In this document: in pieces, positions 47,326 to 60,302 of the stretch | Numbering within the stretch: the stretch's first letter is position 1 | How the letters are laid out: every line of letters starts with the position of its first letter | NCBI GenBank assembly: GCA_029817715.1 | Contig: JARUPY010000606.1 | Span: 7,750,001-7,814,000, forward strand | Length of the DNA: 64,000 bases | Origin: Melastoma dodecandrum | Taxonomy: Eukaryota; Streptophyta; Magnoliopsida; Myrtales; Melastomataceae | Direction: 5' to 3' | Made by a program: the position numbers and the translations under genes | Notes under the pieces: generated by a model | What the model was told of the DNA's origin: nothing | What the model saw: only the letters and a program-made list of their open reading frames with translations | The model's database searches: none

Positions 47326-48301
47326 TGTTGGGGCGGGAACCGCCGGCGCCGAGGACGAAGGCGGAAAGCATAACTGGAAACGATGTTCGACGCACAGATT
47401 TACGTGGTTCGGCCCAAAACGGCGTACGTCCACGGGGAGGTCCTCCTTGAGATTCCACTATAACAAACGAGTTAGACGATTACAAGCCCCCGAGAGAGTA
47501 TGGCCCCGAGTCCCCGTAGAAAGCCATCTACCCGACTCTCCGAACACTCTCACCGCTTACCGTGTATCACCCGTTACAAGTACAACGACTCACTAGAGAC
47601 CCTGGAGCGCAACAACCCGTCGCCTCCCTTACCCAAGTTACAGAGTCTACATTGCACTAACCCGTGGATCTCACATATCCGACTCTCCTCATCGAAGCTC
47701 TGGACAATCCGTCTATTTATAATAGACAATAAAATCTAGGACGATATCTTTCCGATATCCCATAATATCACACGAAATCTTACGTGATTGTTGGGGCGGG
47801 AACCGCCGGGGCCGAGGACGAAGGCGGAAAGCATAACTGGAAACGATGTTCGACGCACAGATTTACGTGGTTCGGCCCAAAACGGCCTACGTCCACGGGG
47901 AGGTCCTCCTTGAGATTCCACTATAACAAACGAGTTACACGATTACAAGCCCCCGAGAAAGTATGGCCCCGAGTCCCCGTAGAAAGCCATCTACCCGACT
48001 CTCCGAACATTCTCACCGCTCACCGTGTATCACCCGTTACAAGTACAACGACTCACTAGAGACCCCGGAGCGCAACAACCCGTCGCCTCCCATACCCTAG
48101 TTACAGAGTCTACATTACACTAACCCGTGGATCTCACATATCCGACTCTCCTCATCGAAGCTCTGGACAATCCATCTATTTATAATAGACAATAAAATCT
48201 AGGACGATATCTTTCCAATATCCCATAATATCACACGAAATCTTACGTGATATTACTTACCAGATTCTCCAAGATTTCAACTTCGGATCATATTCCTAAC
48301 A

Positions 48302-48534
48302 ATCTCCACCTTGAGCCGAAGTCCCTGAAATCTTCAAATCTCCTTCCTAGATCTCCCAGGCTCCGAAAAGCTCCCCTATCATCCGTGCTTCTTCCAAGCA
48401 CTCCTTTTACCAATCTGCAATCTCGTCGACATCTCGTCCACTACATTATCATCCTTCGCTTTATCAAGGCTCGCCCCCTCTGAACTTCCATCGAGGAAAT
48501 CCACCGATCTTCACGACCTCGCTCTGATACCAAT
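48302..48534 (-). mobile_element. Miniature internal region 2
   Basis: Second 233-bp copy, differing from 47093-47325 by scattered substitutions. Confidence 0.8.
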
Positions 48535-49353
48535 TGTTGGGGCGGGAACCGCCGGCGCCGAGGACGAAGGCGGAAAGCATAACTGGAAACGATGTTCGAC
48601 GCACAGATTTACGTGGTTCGGCCCAAAACGGCCTACGTCCACGGGGAGGTCCTCCTTGAGATTCCACTATAACAAACGAGTTACACGATTACAAGCCCCC
48701 GAGAAAGTATGGCCCCGAGTCCCCGTAGAAAGCCATCTACCCGACTCTCCGAACATTCTCACCGCTCACCGTGTATCACCCGTTACAAGTACAACGACTC
48801 ACTAGAGACCCTGGAGCGCAACAACCCGTCGCCTCCCTTACCCTAGTTACAGAGTCTACATTGCACTAACCCGTGGATCTCACATATCCGACTCTCCTCA
48901 TCGAAGCTCTGGACAATCCATCTATTTATAATAGACAATAAAATCTAGGACGATATCTTTCCAATATCCCATAATATCACACGAAATCTTACGTGATTGT
49001 TGGGGCGGGAACCGCCGGCGCCGAGGACGAAGGCGGAAAGCATAACTGGAAACGATGTTCGACGCACAGATTTACGTGGTTCGGCCCAAAACGGCCTACG
49101 TCCACGGGGAGGTCCTCCTTGAGATTCCACTATAACAAACGAGTTACACGATTACAAGCCCCCGAGAAAGTATGGCCCCGAGTCCCCGTAGAAAGCCATC
49201 TACCCGACTCTCCGAACATTCTCACCGCTCACCGTGTATCACCCGTTACAAGTACAACGACTCACTAGAGACCCTGGAGCGCAACAACCCGTATATCGGA
49301 AAGATATCGTCCTAGATTTTATTGTCTATTATAAATAGACGGATTGTCCAGAG

Positions 49354-51532
49354 AGCAAGAGCTTGTGTTTTCCTTGGATATCCCCTTGGTGTTAAAGGGT
49401 ATTATCTATTTGACTTAGACAGGAAAACAGTGTTCATTTCAAGAGATGTTGTCTTTCATGAATCTATTTTCCCTTTTAAGTTACAACAGCATAAGCATTC
49501 ATGGTCAGAAACTATGGTTTTGCCTCTTCCATCAACACAGATTTCAGCTACATCTTCCCATCATGTTCCTGTTCTGCATTCTACATCAGATCTAGATAGC
49601 TTTGCATCAACTCATGAAGGCATTACACATGTAGATCAAGAACAACATAACAGGGTAGTTCAGTCAGAGCATGTTTCTGATACTTTATCTGCAAATCAGT
49701 CGGACCTCACTCTCAGAAGAAGTACTAGACCTAAGAAAATTCCTAGTTATCTTGGCGATTATCATCATAGCCTCTCTTCACAGCAAGCAAGTCCTGAATC
49801 ATCTACTTTGCACATCAGGTCAGCTCCTTCCACTTCACTTGCTTCAACTATTCTTTATCCAATTGAGCCTTATATTTCTTATTCTCGATTGTCCAAACCT
49901 TATAAAACCTATCTATTGTCCTTGGAACATTATTCTGAACCACGTGGCTATAAAGAGGCTAGTACTATTCCTCACTGGCAAGAAGCAATGGCGACTGAAC
50001 TGGAGGCCCTACAGGAAAATGGCACATGGGAGATTGTTGCTCTGCCCGTAGGTCATAGACCAATTGGTTGTAAGTGGGTTTTTAACACCAAACTGAAGGC
50101 AGATGGGACTGTGGAGAGACACAAGGCCAGATTAGTGGCTAAAGGATATACTCAGCGAGAAGGTTTTGATTTTCAAGAGACTTTTAGTCCGGTAGCAAAG
50201 CACACTTCCATACGCATGTTTCTCGCTTTAGCCTCTTTACAGAATTGGCATTTGCGACAGTTTGACATTCATAATGCGTTCTTAAATGGGGATCTTTTGG
50301 AGGATGTATACATGGAGGTGCCGGATGGTTTGGACATTCAGGGGGAGAAGGGTTCTGCTTGCTCTGCTTCTGGACAATTAGTTTGTAAACTCAAGAAGGC
50401 CTTGTATGGGTTGAAGCAAGCTTCCAGGCAATGGAATGACAAGCTGTCATCTTGTTTACTGGCTAATGGCTTCAAACAGTCAAGGTCAGACTATACCTTG
50501 TTTACCAAACAAGGACAAAGAGGATTTCTTGCTATATTAGTATATGTAGATGACATGGCTATTGCAGCCTCATCTGAGGAACTCATTGAAGAGCTTAAAG
50601 CGTACTTACTGCAATACTTCAAGGTAAGAGATTTGGGAGTGCTAAGGTACTTTCTCGGACTTGAAATAGCTAGGTCCAAGGAAGGAATTCTTGTGTCACA
50701 GAGAAATTATGCACTAAGATTGCTGGAGGATATGGGAAAACTAGGAGTGAAACCCAGCAATATACCAATGTCACCAAATTTGAAGTTGGGACAGGAAGAA
50801 GGAGAGGAAATAGTGGATGTAAGTGCTTATAGAAGGTTAGTTGGAAGATTGATATATCTTGGCATTACAAGACCAGACCTGGCTTTCACAGTGCATGTTC
50901 TTGCTCAGTTCATGGATAAGCCAACGAAAGGACACTGGAATGCAGCAAATCAGGTTCTTAAGTATCTAAAAGGCACGCCCGGAAAGGGGTTATTTTTCCC
51001 AAGTAAAGGAGTGGCTGAACTTGAAGCCTATTCGGACAGTGATTGGGGAGGATGCATTGATACACGGAAGTCGACCACAGGACTAGCAGTGTTTCTGGGA
51101 GATTCTTTAGTGAGCTGGAAGTCCAAGAAACAAACGACGGTCTCTAGAAGTTCGACGGAAGCGGAGTACCGGGCAATTGCAACAACCACAGCGGAGGTTT
51201 TGTGGCTGATTGCTTTGCTAAAGGATTTTGGGGTGAGTGCGAAGCTACCAATATCACTTCATTGTGACAACAAGTCAGCCATATACATTAGCAGAAACCC
51301 GGTGTTTCATGAGCGGACAAAGCACCTAGAAATGGACCTGCACTTCGTTAGAGAGAAAATAGAACAGGGGGTGATTGAGGTTCTGCACCTTAGAACCCAG
51401 CAGCAAATAGCAGATCTATTTACGAAGGCTCTCCATCCTGGGAGACAAAATGTGCTTCTGGACAAGATGGGAATGAGAGAAATCTACAGTGCCCATCTTG
51501 AGGGGGAGTGTGGACGGCTGTGTAGTAGTTAA
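49354..51532 (+). CDS. pol: Copia Pol, RT-RNaseH part, open reading frame
   Basis: An uninterrupted frame of more than 720 codons. It begins at the integrase C-terminal motif RARACVFLGYPLGVKGY, has a variable linker, then RT ([58 protein letters not shown]) and RNase H (YSDSDWGGC, SSTEAEYRAIA, HCDNKSAIYI). Unlike the Sirevirus-like pol it has no stop or shift. The catalytic YVDD is intact, but with no integrase core, gag or 5' LTR it cannot transpose alone. The first in-frame ATG lies well inside, so translation would start late. Confidence 0.88.
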
Positions 51533-51874
51533 AGCTGTTATTGCTGCTGAAGTTCAACTGCAGATTCTTGGGCTTCGAATGAAGAAGAGAACTGTGGGAT
51601 TGGGCTGAAAGAAGGAATGGAGGACGAGCTGAAGGGAGAAGCAGAAGAGGCTTGGGTACAAAGAGGATGGGCCTCTTTACTTGATAAATGAGGAAGGGTT
51701 ATAAATGTAATATCTCTTTGTTCTGTTAGGCTGCGTGTGTGTAGCAGCAGCAAACAATAGAGGATATAAGGATTCTGTTTCTAGAACGCGGTCTGTAACA
51801 AACGTTTTTGTCTTTTTCTAAATGGAATGAAGAAGGAGAAGTTGCCGGGTCCTTGAAGGTCCTGCCGAGCTTCA
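51509..51874 (+). repeat. Probable 3' LTR of the truncated copia element
   Basis: Starts TGTGGACGG right after the polypurine tract GAGGGGGAG and ends GAGCTTCA before WAKL sequence (ACTTGTGATG). It contains GTTATAAATG as a possible TATA box. Borders rest on TG/CA ends and the WAKL alignment only, as the other LTR is gone. Confidence 0.55.
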
Positions 51875-51881
51875 ACTTGTG

Positions 51882-54244
51882 ATGATGCTACATGTCCGGC
51901 CATCCCTCCTGGCAAAGGTCACCAGGCCCGGTTGTCCCGAGTCATGTGGAATTGGAGGTGTAGCTATTCCCTTCCCTTTTGGGATTGGAGCCGGTTGCTT
52001 CCTGGATGAGTGGTACGAGATTGACTGCCGGAACGTCTCCACTTCATCTTCCTCCAACTCTTCTGTACCGTTTCTAAAGAAGATCGACTTGGAAGTGCTT
52101 GATATCTCACTGCCTGAACTCTTCGGGATATATGGCCCGGGCATCGATGGAACCGTCCAAGTTGACTTCCCTGTAGCTTCTAACACGGGCTGCTCCGCTC
52201 ACGGAAACAATCTCAACTTTAGCTTGGCAGGGAGCAACTTCATCTTCTCCCAGACTGCAAATATGTTCACTGCTGTCGGATGCGATGCTCTTGCCTTGTC
52301 GAACGGCAACACATCTGGAGTGTTTGGCTGCAAGTCTGGTTGCGGCGGTGCAAATTTCAGCGGGGATGGAATTTGTCCAGCCGATAGCAGTTGTTGCCAG
52401 ACCACCCTCCCTCTCAACCTACAGGATTTTAACGTGGATATCAAGGAAGTCTCCGGGGGCGATTGTGCCAGCGCATTTCTGGCCAACCAATCATGGATGA
52501 CGTCAAAGAACAGCTCGGAGTTGTACTCCTTAGGCGTGGGCCGTCAATTTGTTCCGGCGGTGCTTGAATGGGGGATTTCGAATCATACCTATCTTTATCC
52601 TCTATTGAATAATCCCAATCATAATCAGTACTGTGGTACAGAAAGCTTGCTCACTTGGTACAGGACGATGCCGTTCTCCCAGTGCCATTGCTGGTACGGA
52701 TACAAGGGCAATGGTTACCTGGAGGAAGCATGCGAAGGTAACCGAATCACACTTCTCATATTTGTTCAATATTAAGCCCTGACGAAACTGTCTCCCTCTA
52801 TTTAGATGTAAATGAATGCGAGGAACCACCGCATGGCAAGCCGGCATGCCCCGACAAACAGAAATGCGTGAATACTCGGGGCGGATTTCGTTGCGTCGAC
52901 CACTGGAAGAAAGTTAGGTTCGTGCTGATAGGTAACGAACTGTCCTGCAGTTGCTTTTAACATCAGGAGTACGAGACCTCATCCTTTAAGAACATTTTGT
53001 TTTGATTTGGCTCGTGATAGTGTTGTTTATTTAAATCAAAGTAGGAATCGGATCGGCTCTCGGCGCGCTGCTGTTGTTGTTGTGTGCATGGAGAATGTAC
53101 AAAGTACATCAAGAAGAGGAAGGCGATTATGCTGAGAAAGAAGTGTTTCGAACGAAATGGGGGGCTCTTGCTGCAACAACAGCTGAACTCCCCAGAAGGA
53201 AGCTTGGAGGGAAGCAGAATCTATACGTCCAAGGAGTTGGAGGTCGTTACCGACAACTTCAACAAAAGCAGAGTGCTTGGGCTTGGCGGCCAAGGTGCCG
53301 TCTACAAAGGGATGTTAGCCGATGGGAGAATCGTGGCGATCAAGAAATCGATGGTGTTAAGTGAGGACAAGCTGGAGCAGTTCATCAATGAGGTCGCCAT
53401 CCTATCACAGATCAACCATAGGAACATCGTGAAGTTGCTGGGATGCTGCTTAGAAACCCAGGTTCCCCTTCTGGTTTACGAGTTCATACCCAACGGGACC
53501 CTGTACAAGTATCTCCACGAGCCCAGCGAGGACCTTACTGTCACCTGGGAGACACGTCTTCGGATAGCCTCTGATGTTGCTGGGGCCCTATCATATCTGC
53601 ACTCGGCAGCATCCATGCCTATATACCACAGGGACATCAAGTCCACCAATATCCTTCTCGATGAGAAGTATCGGGCAAAAGTCGCAGATTTCGGCACGTC
53701 CAAGTCAGTCTCCCTAGAGCAGACCCACGTGACCACGCTTGTCCAGGGGACTTTCGGGTACCTAGACCCTGAATACTTCGAGTCAAGCCAGTTCACAGAC
53801 AAGAGCGATGTGTACAGCTTCGGGGTGGTGCTCGTCGAGCTCTTGACTGGAGAAAAGGCGATATCCTCAGCCAGGGCAGAAGAGGGGAGAAGCCTGGCGA
53901 CGTACTTCAAAATATCCATGGAGGAGAACCAGTTGTTCGATATCATTCACCCTCAGGTGAAGGCGCAAGGCACTGATGAAGAGATATCCAGGGTCGCCGA
54001 TCTCGCCAACAGGTGCTTAGACTTGAACGGTAGGAGTCGTCCGACCATGAAGGAAGTCGCCGCAGAACTGGAGGAAGTCAGAAACATCAAGTTCCCCTCT
54101 GGCATCCTCGGTGGAAAGGGGAGCTGCAGTTGCATCATCGAAGAGAAGGCCGACGGTTTAGTGCCTGTCAGGCCAAACCTTGATGCAGTGGCACCAGCAT
54201 CACTAGACGAGCTCCCGCTACTGGTGACAACCAGCTGGAAATAA
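51882..54244 (+). pseudogene. WAK-like D-type, leader lost and frameshifted
   Basis: Exons 51882-52737, 52806-52931, 53045-54244 match the intact D gene at 18374. The promoter, 5' UTR and first codons (MVPTFLLLL) are replaced by a copia 3' LTR; homology starts at ACTTGTGATGATG, leaving MMLHVRPSLLAK, too short for a good signal peptide. An extra A in the juxtamembrane codons (GTACAAAGTACATC against GTACAAGTACATC, near 53101) shifts the kinase frame, which would stop at 53364. Past it the kinase is clean with all motifs, and the stop is delayed one codon (SWK). Splice sites are kept. A recent pseudogene. Confidence 0.87.
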
Positions 54245-54363
54245 AAAAAAATCAGATTCTAGATGTTGAGGCTCGACTCTTGCCGGCTAATGCACGATGA
54301 AGAATCCGTTAAGCCATGGCTGCTGTTCATGCTACTGTATCTGACGATGTACTCTCGAGAAGT

Positions 54364-56490
54364 TTAACGTGAGTGAATGAGGAGTATGTTATTGGCCTTT
54401 TTATCAGGAGCAATCCCGAAAGGTTCCATCTCCTTGTATCAGATCACGGCACTGTCGAAGTCCTTGTTTTTCCCATAGGCATCCATAATGGTGGTCAGCA
54501 CTGTTTGATTTGCCCCTATGCCGGAACTCCGCATTTCTTCATACTCTGCCATCATCTTCTTGAGATCATTCGCTTTGGCATAACCTTTTGTCAATGCCCC
54601 ATAAGTGACTTCATTAGGAGAAAGATCGTCTTGTTTCAGCCTTCGAAAGAACTTCTCGCCACCATTCATGTCTGATGCATTGACATATGCTGAGAGCATG
54701 GTTGTGTAAGAGCACAGATCGGGCGTGCACCTGCAGAATAATTAGCCACATTAGAATGCCAACTCTTTCGAAGAACAGGGTCAAGTAAAGCCAACAGAGC
54801 AAGCCTAATTTCATGGAATCAAACCAAGTCAACAACACGTAATCTTAATCCTGATGAGGGCGAAGCGATTGAGCGAAGCTTAGCAGAACAGATAAAATTT
54901 GCAATAGCAAACAACTCGTCTCGAATCACAAAAACAAAGAAGATGAACAGACTGGTGACAACTAAATGGTTCTGCTGAAAGACGTCGTAAAAACATATTT
55001 AAGGCAATGACCTGTCCCTTCTCATGTTCTTGAAGACATTTCGTGCTTGCTCCACCATTCCAAAGACTGCAAATGCATCAAGAAGAATGTGGTAGGCCTT
55101 TTGGGTTGGTCTGTGAAAATGCAGACAGTAGGGAAGAACATTATTACGGTCAAAGTAACATTTATGCCCAAGAAGTAAGAGCAAAGGATGCGAGATTGAG
55201 CCCACCTGGCCCCCGCACTCGGCATCTCCTCAAAAACATGAAGTGCTTCATCCTCTCTTCTCGCTTTTCTGTGAGCATTCATCAGCAACGCATAGCTCAC
55301 AACGTCAGGCCGAAGATCAGCTTTTGCATCTAAAAATAAATCACTTACTTCAATATCCAATTGATATATATGAAAACAAGGAAAATGAAGTGCTGGGGGA
55401 AAAGACAAGGAAAGAACCTAATCATAAATCTTCGAGACCTCCTTGTAGCTAGTTTCAAATGACATTAGACTGTTGTAGACTCCTCTACTCTTCGTTCGGC
55501 CATCAATGAAAATATTCTGCGAGCTTTCTCATAACTCCCAGTTTTCTTATGCATGTAAATGTGAAACGTTTTCTGATCAGGCTTTCTCACTATCCAATAG
55601 GGTCTCAAAAACTTCTTATGCTTCCTTAAATTGATTGCTCTGCAGGATACACGATCCTGAGTTATTCCAATAAAACAAGCCGAGAGCAGGATGAGGACAG
55701 CAAAATTAGCCCGAACTACCTCGACAAATGTCTTTAGGATAATTTGATATGTCAAAGCAGATGGCTCTGGCCCAGAAGACTGCATCCTTCGGAATATAGC
55801 TTCGGCATTCTTGTATCTCTTTCCCCTTCCATATGATTCCATAAGAGCAGTATGAGAAATGACACTTGGTGGACAGTTTTTACGGTTCATGTAGCTCTTG
55901 ACTCTCTCTGCACTGTTGAAGTCTCCTTGCTTTCCATATGCCGTTATAAGCATCAGGAGATCCACTTCACTGATATTCCACCAGCTTTGAATCAGTAGCC
56001 ATTCTATAATCTAGAAGATAAAGAAATATTTCGAAAGGAGGCAACTAGATAAAACTAAATCGTCTAACTGTGCCTCAGCATCCCACCAATCGAACTCGTC
56101 GACTGATATTACACTATTACGATCTAAGCGGAAAGACAGATACAATACCTCGTTAACGAGGTTCCACCTCTTCAATCTTCATCTGCTTGAACCTCTTCAA
56201 CGTGCCCAACGCCAACTCCATCTGAAGAGCCTCATTCTTAACCCTCTCTCTTCTAAGCACCTCCACTGCTGTACCCGCCTCGCGGATTTCGTTCATCAGT
56301 CTCCTCAAATTCTTCTGGTAGGCCTCGTCGCTGCACCTTTAAACACTTCCACCTTCTTCCTTTTCTGCATAAACTTCCTGGGCGCCAACATTCCCATCCG
56401 AATACCCTGGACCCTCCTTCCATTTCCCACGCAGATTTCAACCTGCAAATCCCACTAACCGGCGTACTGTGCGCATTTACAGAACAATTT
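54364..56490 (-). pseudogene. P-class PPR protein pseudogene, copy 2
   Basis: Same antisense PPR locus as 20916-23060. It keeps ESYGRGKRYKNAEAIFRRMQ in frame, where copy 1 has an extra G, and reads IMDAYGKNKDFD through the point where copy 1 stops. It has its own TGA at 54439-54441 in place of Trp (VI-stop-YKEME). The shared TAA in the NQFKEA–EVFETLL segment and the two upstream frameshifts show the gene was dead before duplication. The 5' border is uncertain. Confidence 0.82.
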
Positions 56491-59400
56491 CCACCGTTTA
56501 TCAACGAAAGGCCTCAACTTTAACAAAAAAAAATCAATCAAAGGACTGCACTTTTCACGAACTATGAGCATACCCGGAAACAAAAGACTGTTGCTTGCGG
56601 CGATAGAATGCACAAGAAAGGGGTAAAAGGCGAATGTTTCAACAGAAGGGCTTGGGGCATTTGACTGATTTCTTCCGGCTTTGCATTAAGGATTGCCTCC
56701 CGAAGAACAACGGCCGATTCTCCGGGGAAATTGGGATATCGGAGAGCTAAGCGAAGATAGTTTTGGGAAGAACTAAAAATCTTATCTCAAAGAACTCAAA
56801 AGCTAAGCCCGGACAAAAGCCCCGGGGAGAGGAAATGCTGTCGGTGGGACCAACAACGCCCGGGAAATCATACTAAACAATCCATTAAGAGAACAATCCT
56901 TTTCTCCTTGTTTAACCTAAGTAAACTAAATAGAGTGGCCACCGATTTTATTTATAAAAGCTGTTTAAGTCGAAAAAAACAGTTAGTTTGGGGATTGCTA
57001 ATTACTAACTCTTACATTCTAACATACAAAAAAGGGACGTGGCGTTTGCTCCAAATGATTTACTTTTATTTAACGGGCATTGAACCCGATCCGGGCATGA
57101 CTCCGGACTCATGTCAATGTTTACGGGCATTGGATCCGATTCAGGCTTTGGACCCGAACTCATATTTGTTGATAGCAAACAACATGCGACAATAAACCTA
57201 TGAGCCTAAAGCATGCGTACAAGCACAAACAATTACTGAGATCAAAGGGGGCGGGGAAAGATGGTGACCGTGGACCTATGCACTTGGGCCCACGGCCCGT
57301 TACAAGTGGATTTTCTATCTTTTCGGGGAGGCCTGCACCTCCCCTTTTGTACCTCATGTGGTGGAAGCCGCTTGATGATCTTGACATTGCGGTTTTATGT
57401 GCGGAAAGATTCACGCGCCTTCGACAATCCTCCGATAAGCTTGGGCCGGGCCTTTGAAATTTGTGCATCCGTTGTACATGCATATACCAAAAGACGAATT
57501 GTAAGTTATACGATATTAGAGCGTAAGAATTCACATGTGTTTTAAGTAAATAAACGGATGATCATGTTCATCAAACACCCTGTAAACTTAATCATATTAC
57601 AAAGAGTTACTTAATCAAGAATTTCAACTAACACAAATTGCACACAGTTCGGTTTATAACTTTGGCTGTCCAATTCAATCAAAATTTAAATCAACAGAAC
57701 CGAAAGTTAATGGCAAGTTTGCATGTTAAATTTAATGAAAATCTAACGGTGCAATTTCCCAAAATCAAGGAACAAAGATGCCTGTCCAGAAAAGCGGAAC
57801 AGTTTGCACCTACGGTGTTGTTCCTATCATATCTTGGTCCTCAAATGTCCGATCGAAGTGCAAAAGAATTACAGAAATTTAAGGTAATGAAGAATGCACA
57901 TGTAAAATTTCACATGGATCCAACGGTTGGATCGTAACATATATAGTGTAAAAATTCATACTATTCTATAGACTCGATCTGACTCTAGCCGGGTAAAGTT
58001 TCAGAAAGAAAAATAGAAAACCTGACATACACAGAACAGAAAAATGTGTATGATATGTCAAAATCACCAGAATAAAATGAAAACACATTTATAAAATTAG
58101 ACAACGATCCAATGGTGGGATCTGCCGTTATTTAATAAAGAATATGATAGCAACACTCAGGAAATCTTATGGAGTATACAGTCTGTTCGTAAGATTATTT
58201 CATATTATGCTAGAATCTTCAACGGTTGATATACATATGTATAGAACTGTATTAAAGTCTAGTTTATCTCTGAAAAATTTGAGTGAGATCCAACGGTTAG
58301 GTCTCTCTGAACTTCCCCGGAAACGACAATGCAACAGGCTGTCCTGCTGCGGCCAGCGAAAGTGGCTGCCGTTTCGTGAGAAATAACTCGATCCTCGATC
58401 AACCAAAAATTAAAAGAAAAATATCCTCAAGATCCTCACTCACTGTAGATTATTTAACTTTTTGGAGTCGAGGTTCGAAAACGTCCGTAACCTCATAAAA
58501 AAATCAAACTTTGGAGGCATTGCCGCAGAAAATAACTAAACAAAAGGCAGGGAGATGTCCCGACACTTCAGTGCCACAAATGAATGCAAAATCAGCCCCC
58601 AAAGCTACTGTGAAAGCTTTGAGGGCTACAAGACGTACAAAAATGCATTTCGAGAGGTGTTTAAATGATACGTCCTTTTTCCGTCGTGATCTAATACCGG
58701 AGGAGGGCGGCGCGCCGGTTGTCCCTTGTCTATAACTTTGGCTGTTAGGACCTTGTTCGAAGGCTCGTTCCTCACCCCATGGTGTATATGGTATGCCAAA
58801 AAAGAAAGGAAATGACGGAGTTAGCATATCCAACATGGTAGAAGTATGCTGGAGTTAGCAAAGTGAGAGGAAGTCTCATCGAGGGGTTACCTCGCCCCGG
58901 GGTGGCCCGAGGAGGATGAACGACGCCGGGAGGGTGTCGGCTGGTAGGCTGGTCGGGAGGATTTGACTCGTCAGCACTGAAGAGGGGGAGTCATTGGCTC
59001 CGGTTTCTGTGTGTACATCAGGGAGGAGTTGGCATCCGGTTGTATGTGATGGAGGAGTAGTTGGCCTCCGGTTGTATGTAGAGGGAGGAGGAGTTGGCCT
59101 CCGATTCTCGGAGGGGTGGAGCCTCCGGTTCCCCAGAGGAGAGGATGACCGTCTGGGAGGAGAGACCTGATTCTCCGATTAGAGATTGTCTGATAATCTG
59201 ATAATTCTCTGAAAAGGGATTGTGGATGGTTTTGCGCAAAGGATTTCAGAGATCCTCTGATAGGGGAATCTCTGGATTTTTTTTTATGCGTGTCCATGTC
59301 TCCTCCTTTAGAAAGGATTCCTTTAGGAAGGGAATTCTTGCCCCCTAGAATCAGAGAAATCTGAAGAAATATTTTGATTGATTGAATAATTATAGTGTGT

Positions 59401-59702
59401 AATTATTTGTTTCCCCTCTTTTTTTTATCAAATGACGATCCTTCGGATAATGATGTGGGTGGGAATCATTCTCTTTCATTTTATTAATTTTACTTTTCCG
59501 TTTTTTAGGATAAGGCTGATTTGTCTTTGGGCACGTAAAGGGAAAGAAAAAAAATGGGGGATGATAATGTTTTTTTTTTGAACAATCAAAAATGAAAATT
59601 TAAAAATGAAATTTGTAATAAAAATAAGGATGTGTTTGAATTGGGCTTAAACTATTTTCTTGTTGGACCGGGCTTATGTAATGGGTAAAAAATTATTAAT
59701 TT
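56491..59702. other. AT-rich spacer, copy 2
   Basis: Counterpart of 23061-26291. No gene, RNA or intact TE recognised. Contains the minisatellite at about 59030-59115. Confidence 0.5.
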
Positions 59703-60302
59703 CTAGCCCACGGAATAATTTGAGGTATTACATTCATCAACGGACAGATTCTCCAAATCTCTGTTCTCTTCGATTGCAACTATAACATGATCAAATTTCC
59801 GATGTAGAGAGCGTAAAATTTTCTTGATCACTCGAACACATTCTATACTTTCACCGTTTCTCTTCATTTGGTTGACGATAGACAAGACCCGCGTGAAATA
59901 GTCTGAAATAGACTCTGTCGCTTCCTGACGAATAATTTCAAATTCTCCTCGTAAGATTTGAAGCCGCACCTTCTTTACTTTATCGACTCCTTTGTGAGAA
60001 TTTTCGAGAATTCCCCACGCCTCCTTCGAGGTTGAGGCATTTGCTACTTTCTCAAAAGCGGCATCATCTAAACATTGGTGGATGATTCATAGAGCATGCT
60101 TGTCCTTCTTTTTGTTCTTCTCGAACCTTTGAATAAGGGCCAACTCTACTTCCTCATCGGATTTCGCAAACCCATCTCTGATGATTTCCCACGCTCCTTG
60201 CGAACCGAGCATCGCCTTCACTTGGATAGACCAACTATCATAGTTGTCCTTGGTAAGATGGGGTATTGGAAGTTCAATGACATCCTTGCTCGGATACCAA
60301 TT
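59703..60302 (-). mobile_element. Antisense copia gag and primer site
   Basis: Reading the minus strand from the primer site (60288-60299, reverse of TGGTATCCGAGC, one base off consensus): leader, then Gag with LTKDNYDSWSIQVKAMLG, FEKNKKKDKHAL, a TGA, then the UBN2 part LRGEFEIIRQEATESISDYF to LSVDECN near 59725, where homology ends. Everything 3' of gag is missing, so the element is dead. Confidence 0.8.

Larger units (their letters stand above)
46116..49292 (-). mobile_element. Miniature copia-type LTR array (TRIM-like)
   Basis: Six copies of an LTR starting TGTTGGGGCGGGAACCG at 46116, 46580, 47326, 47789, 48535 and 48998. Two are full 513-bp LTRs (46580-47092, 47789-48301; end CCTAACA), each followed by a 233-bp internal region that starts with the reverse of a polypurine tract (ATCTCCACCTTGAG) and ends with the reverse of the primer site (GCTCTGATACCAAT). 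The others stop at CTTACGTGAT and join the next LTR directly, except the last, which ends at about 49292. No coding capacity. The short internal region fits terminal-repeat retrotransposons in miniature; orientation is minus. Confidence 0.85.
49293..51874 (+). mobile_element. 5'-truncated Ty1/copia element fused to an inverted LTR piece
   Basis: 49293-49353 is the reverse complement of part of the neighbouring miniature LTR (includes the TATA stretch TATTATAAATAGACGG) and joins at CCAGAG to a different copia element at the end of its integrase. Gag, protease, most of integrase and the 5' LTR are missing. A GAGGGGGAG polypurine tract and probable 3' LTR (51509-51874) remain. Confidence 0.8.
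51876..60033. repeat. Segmental duplication, copy 2 (D gene + PPR + spacer)
   Basis: Counterpart of 18374-26613. The left edge is cut by the copia 3' LTR; the right side continues into the antisense copia gag and LTR that copy 1 has lost. Confidence 0.9.

Noticed and set aside
47237..47596. Plus- and minus-strand frames within the miniature LTRs
   Set aside because: They run across LTR and primer-site borders and have no homology; non-coding LTR sequence.
46116..49292. CRISPR-like or satellite array
   Set aside because: Units are LTRs with primer and polypurine sites, far too long for CRISPR and too few for a satellite.
46116..49292. Cassandra-type element with a 5S rRNA domain
   Set aside because: I saw no 5S-like promoter boxes in the LTRs; only the general miniature-LTR layout fits.
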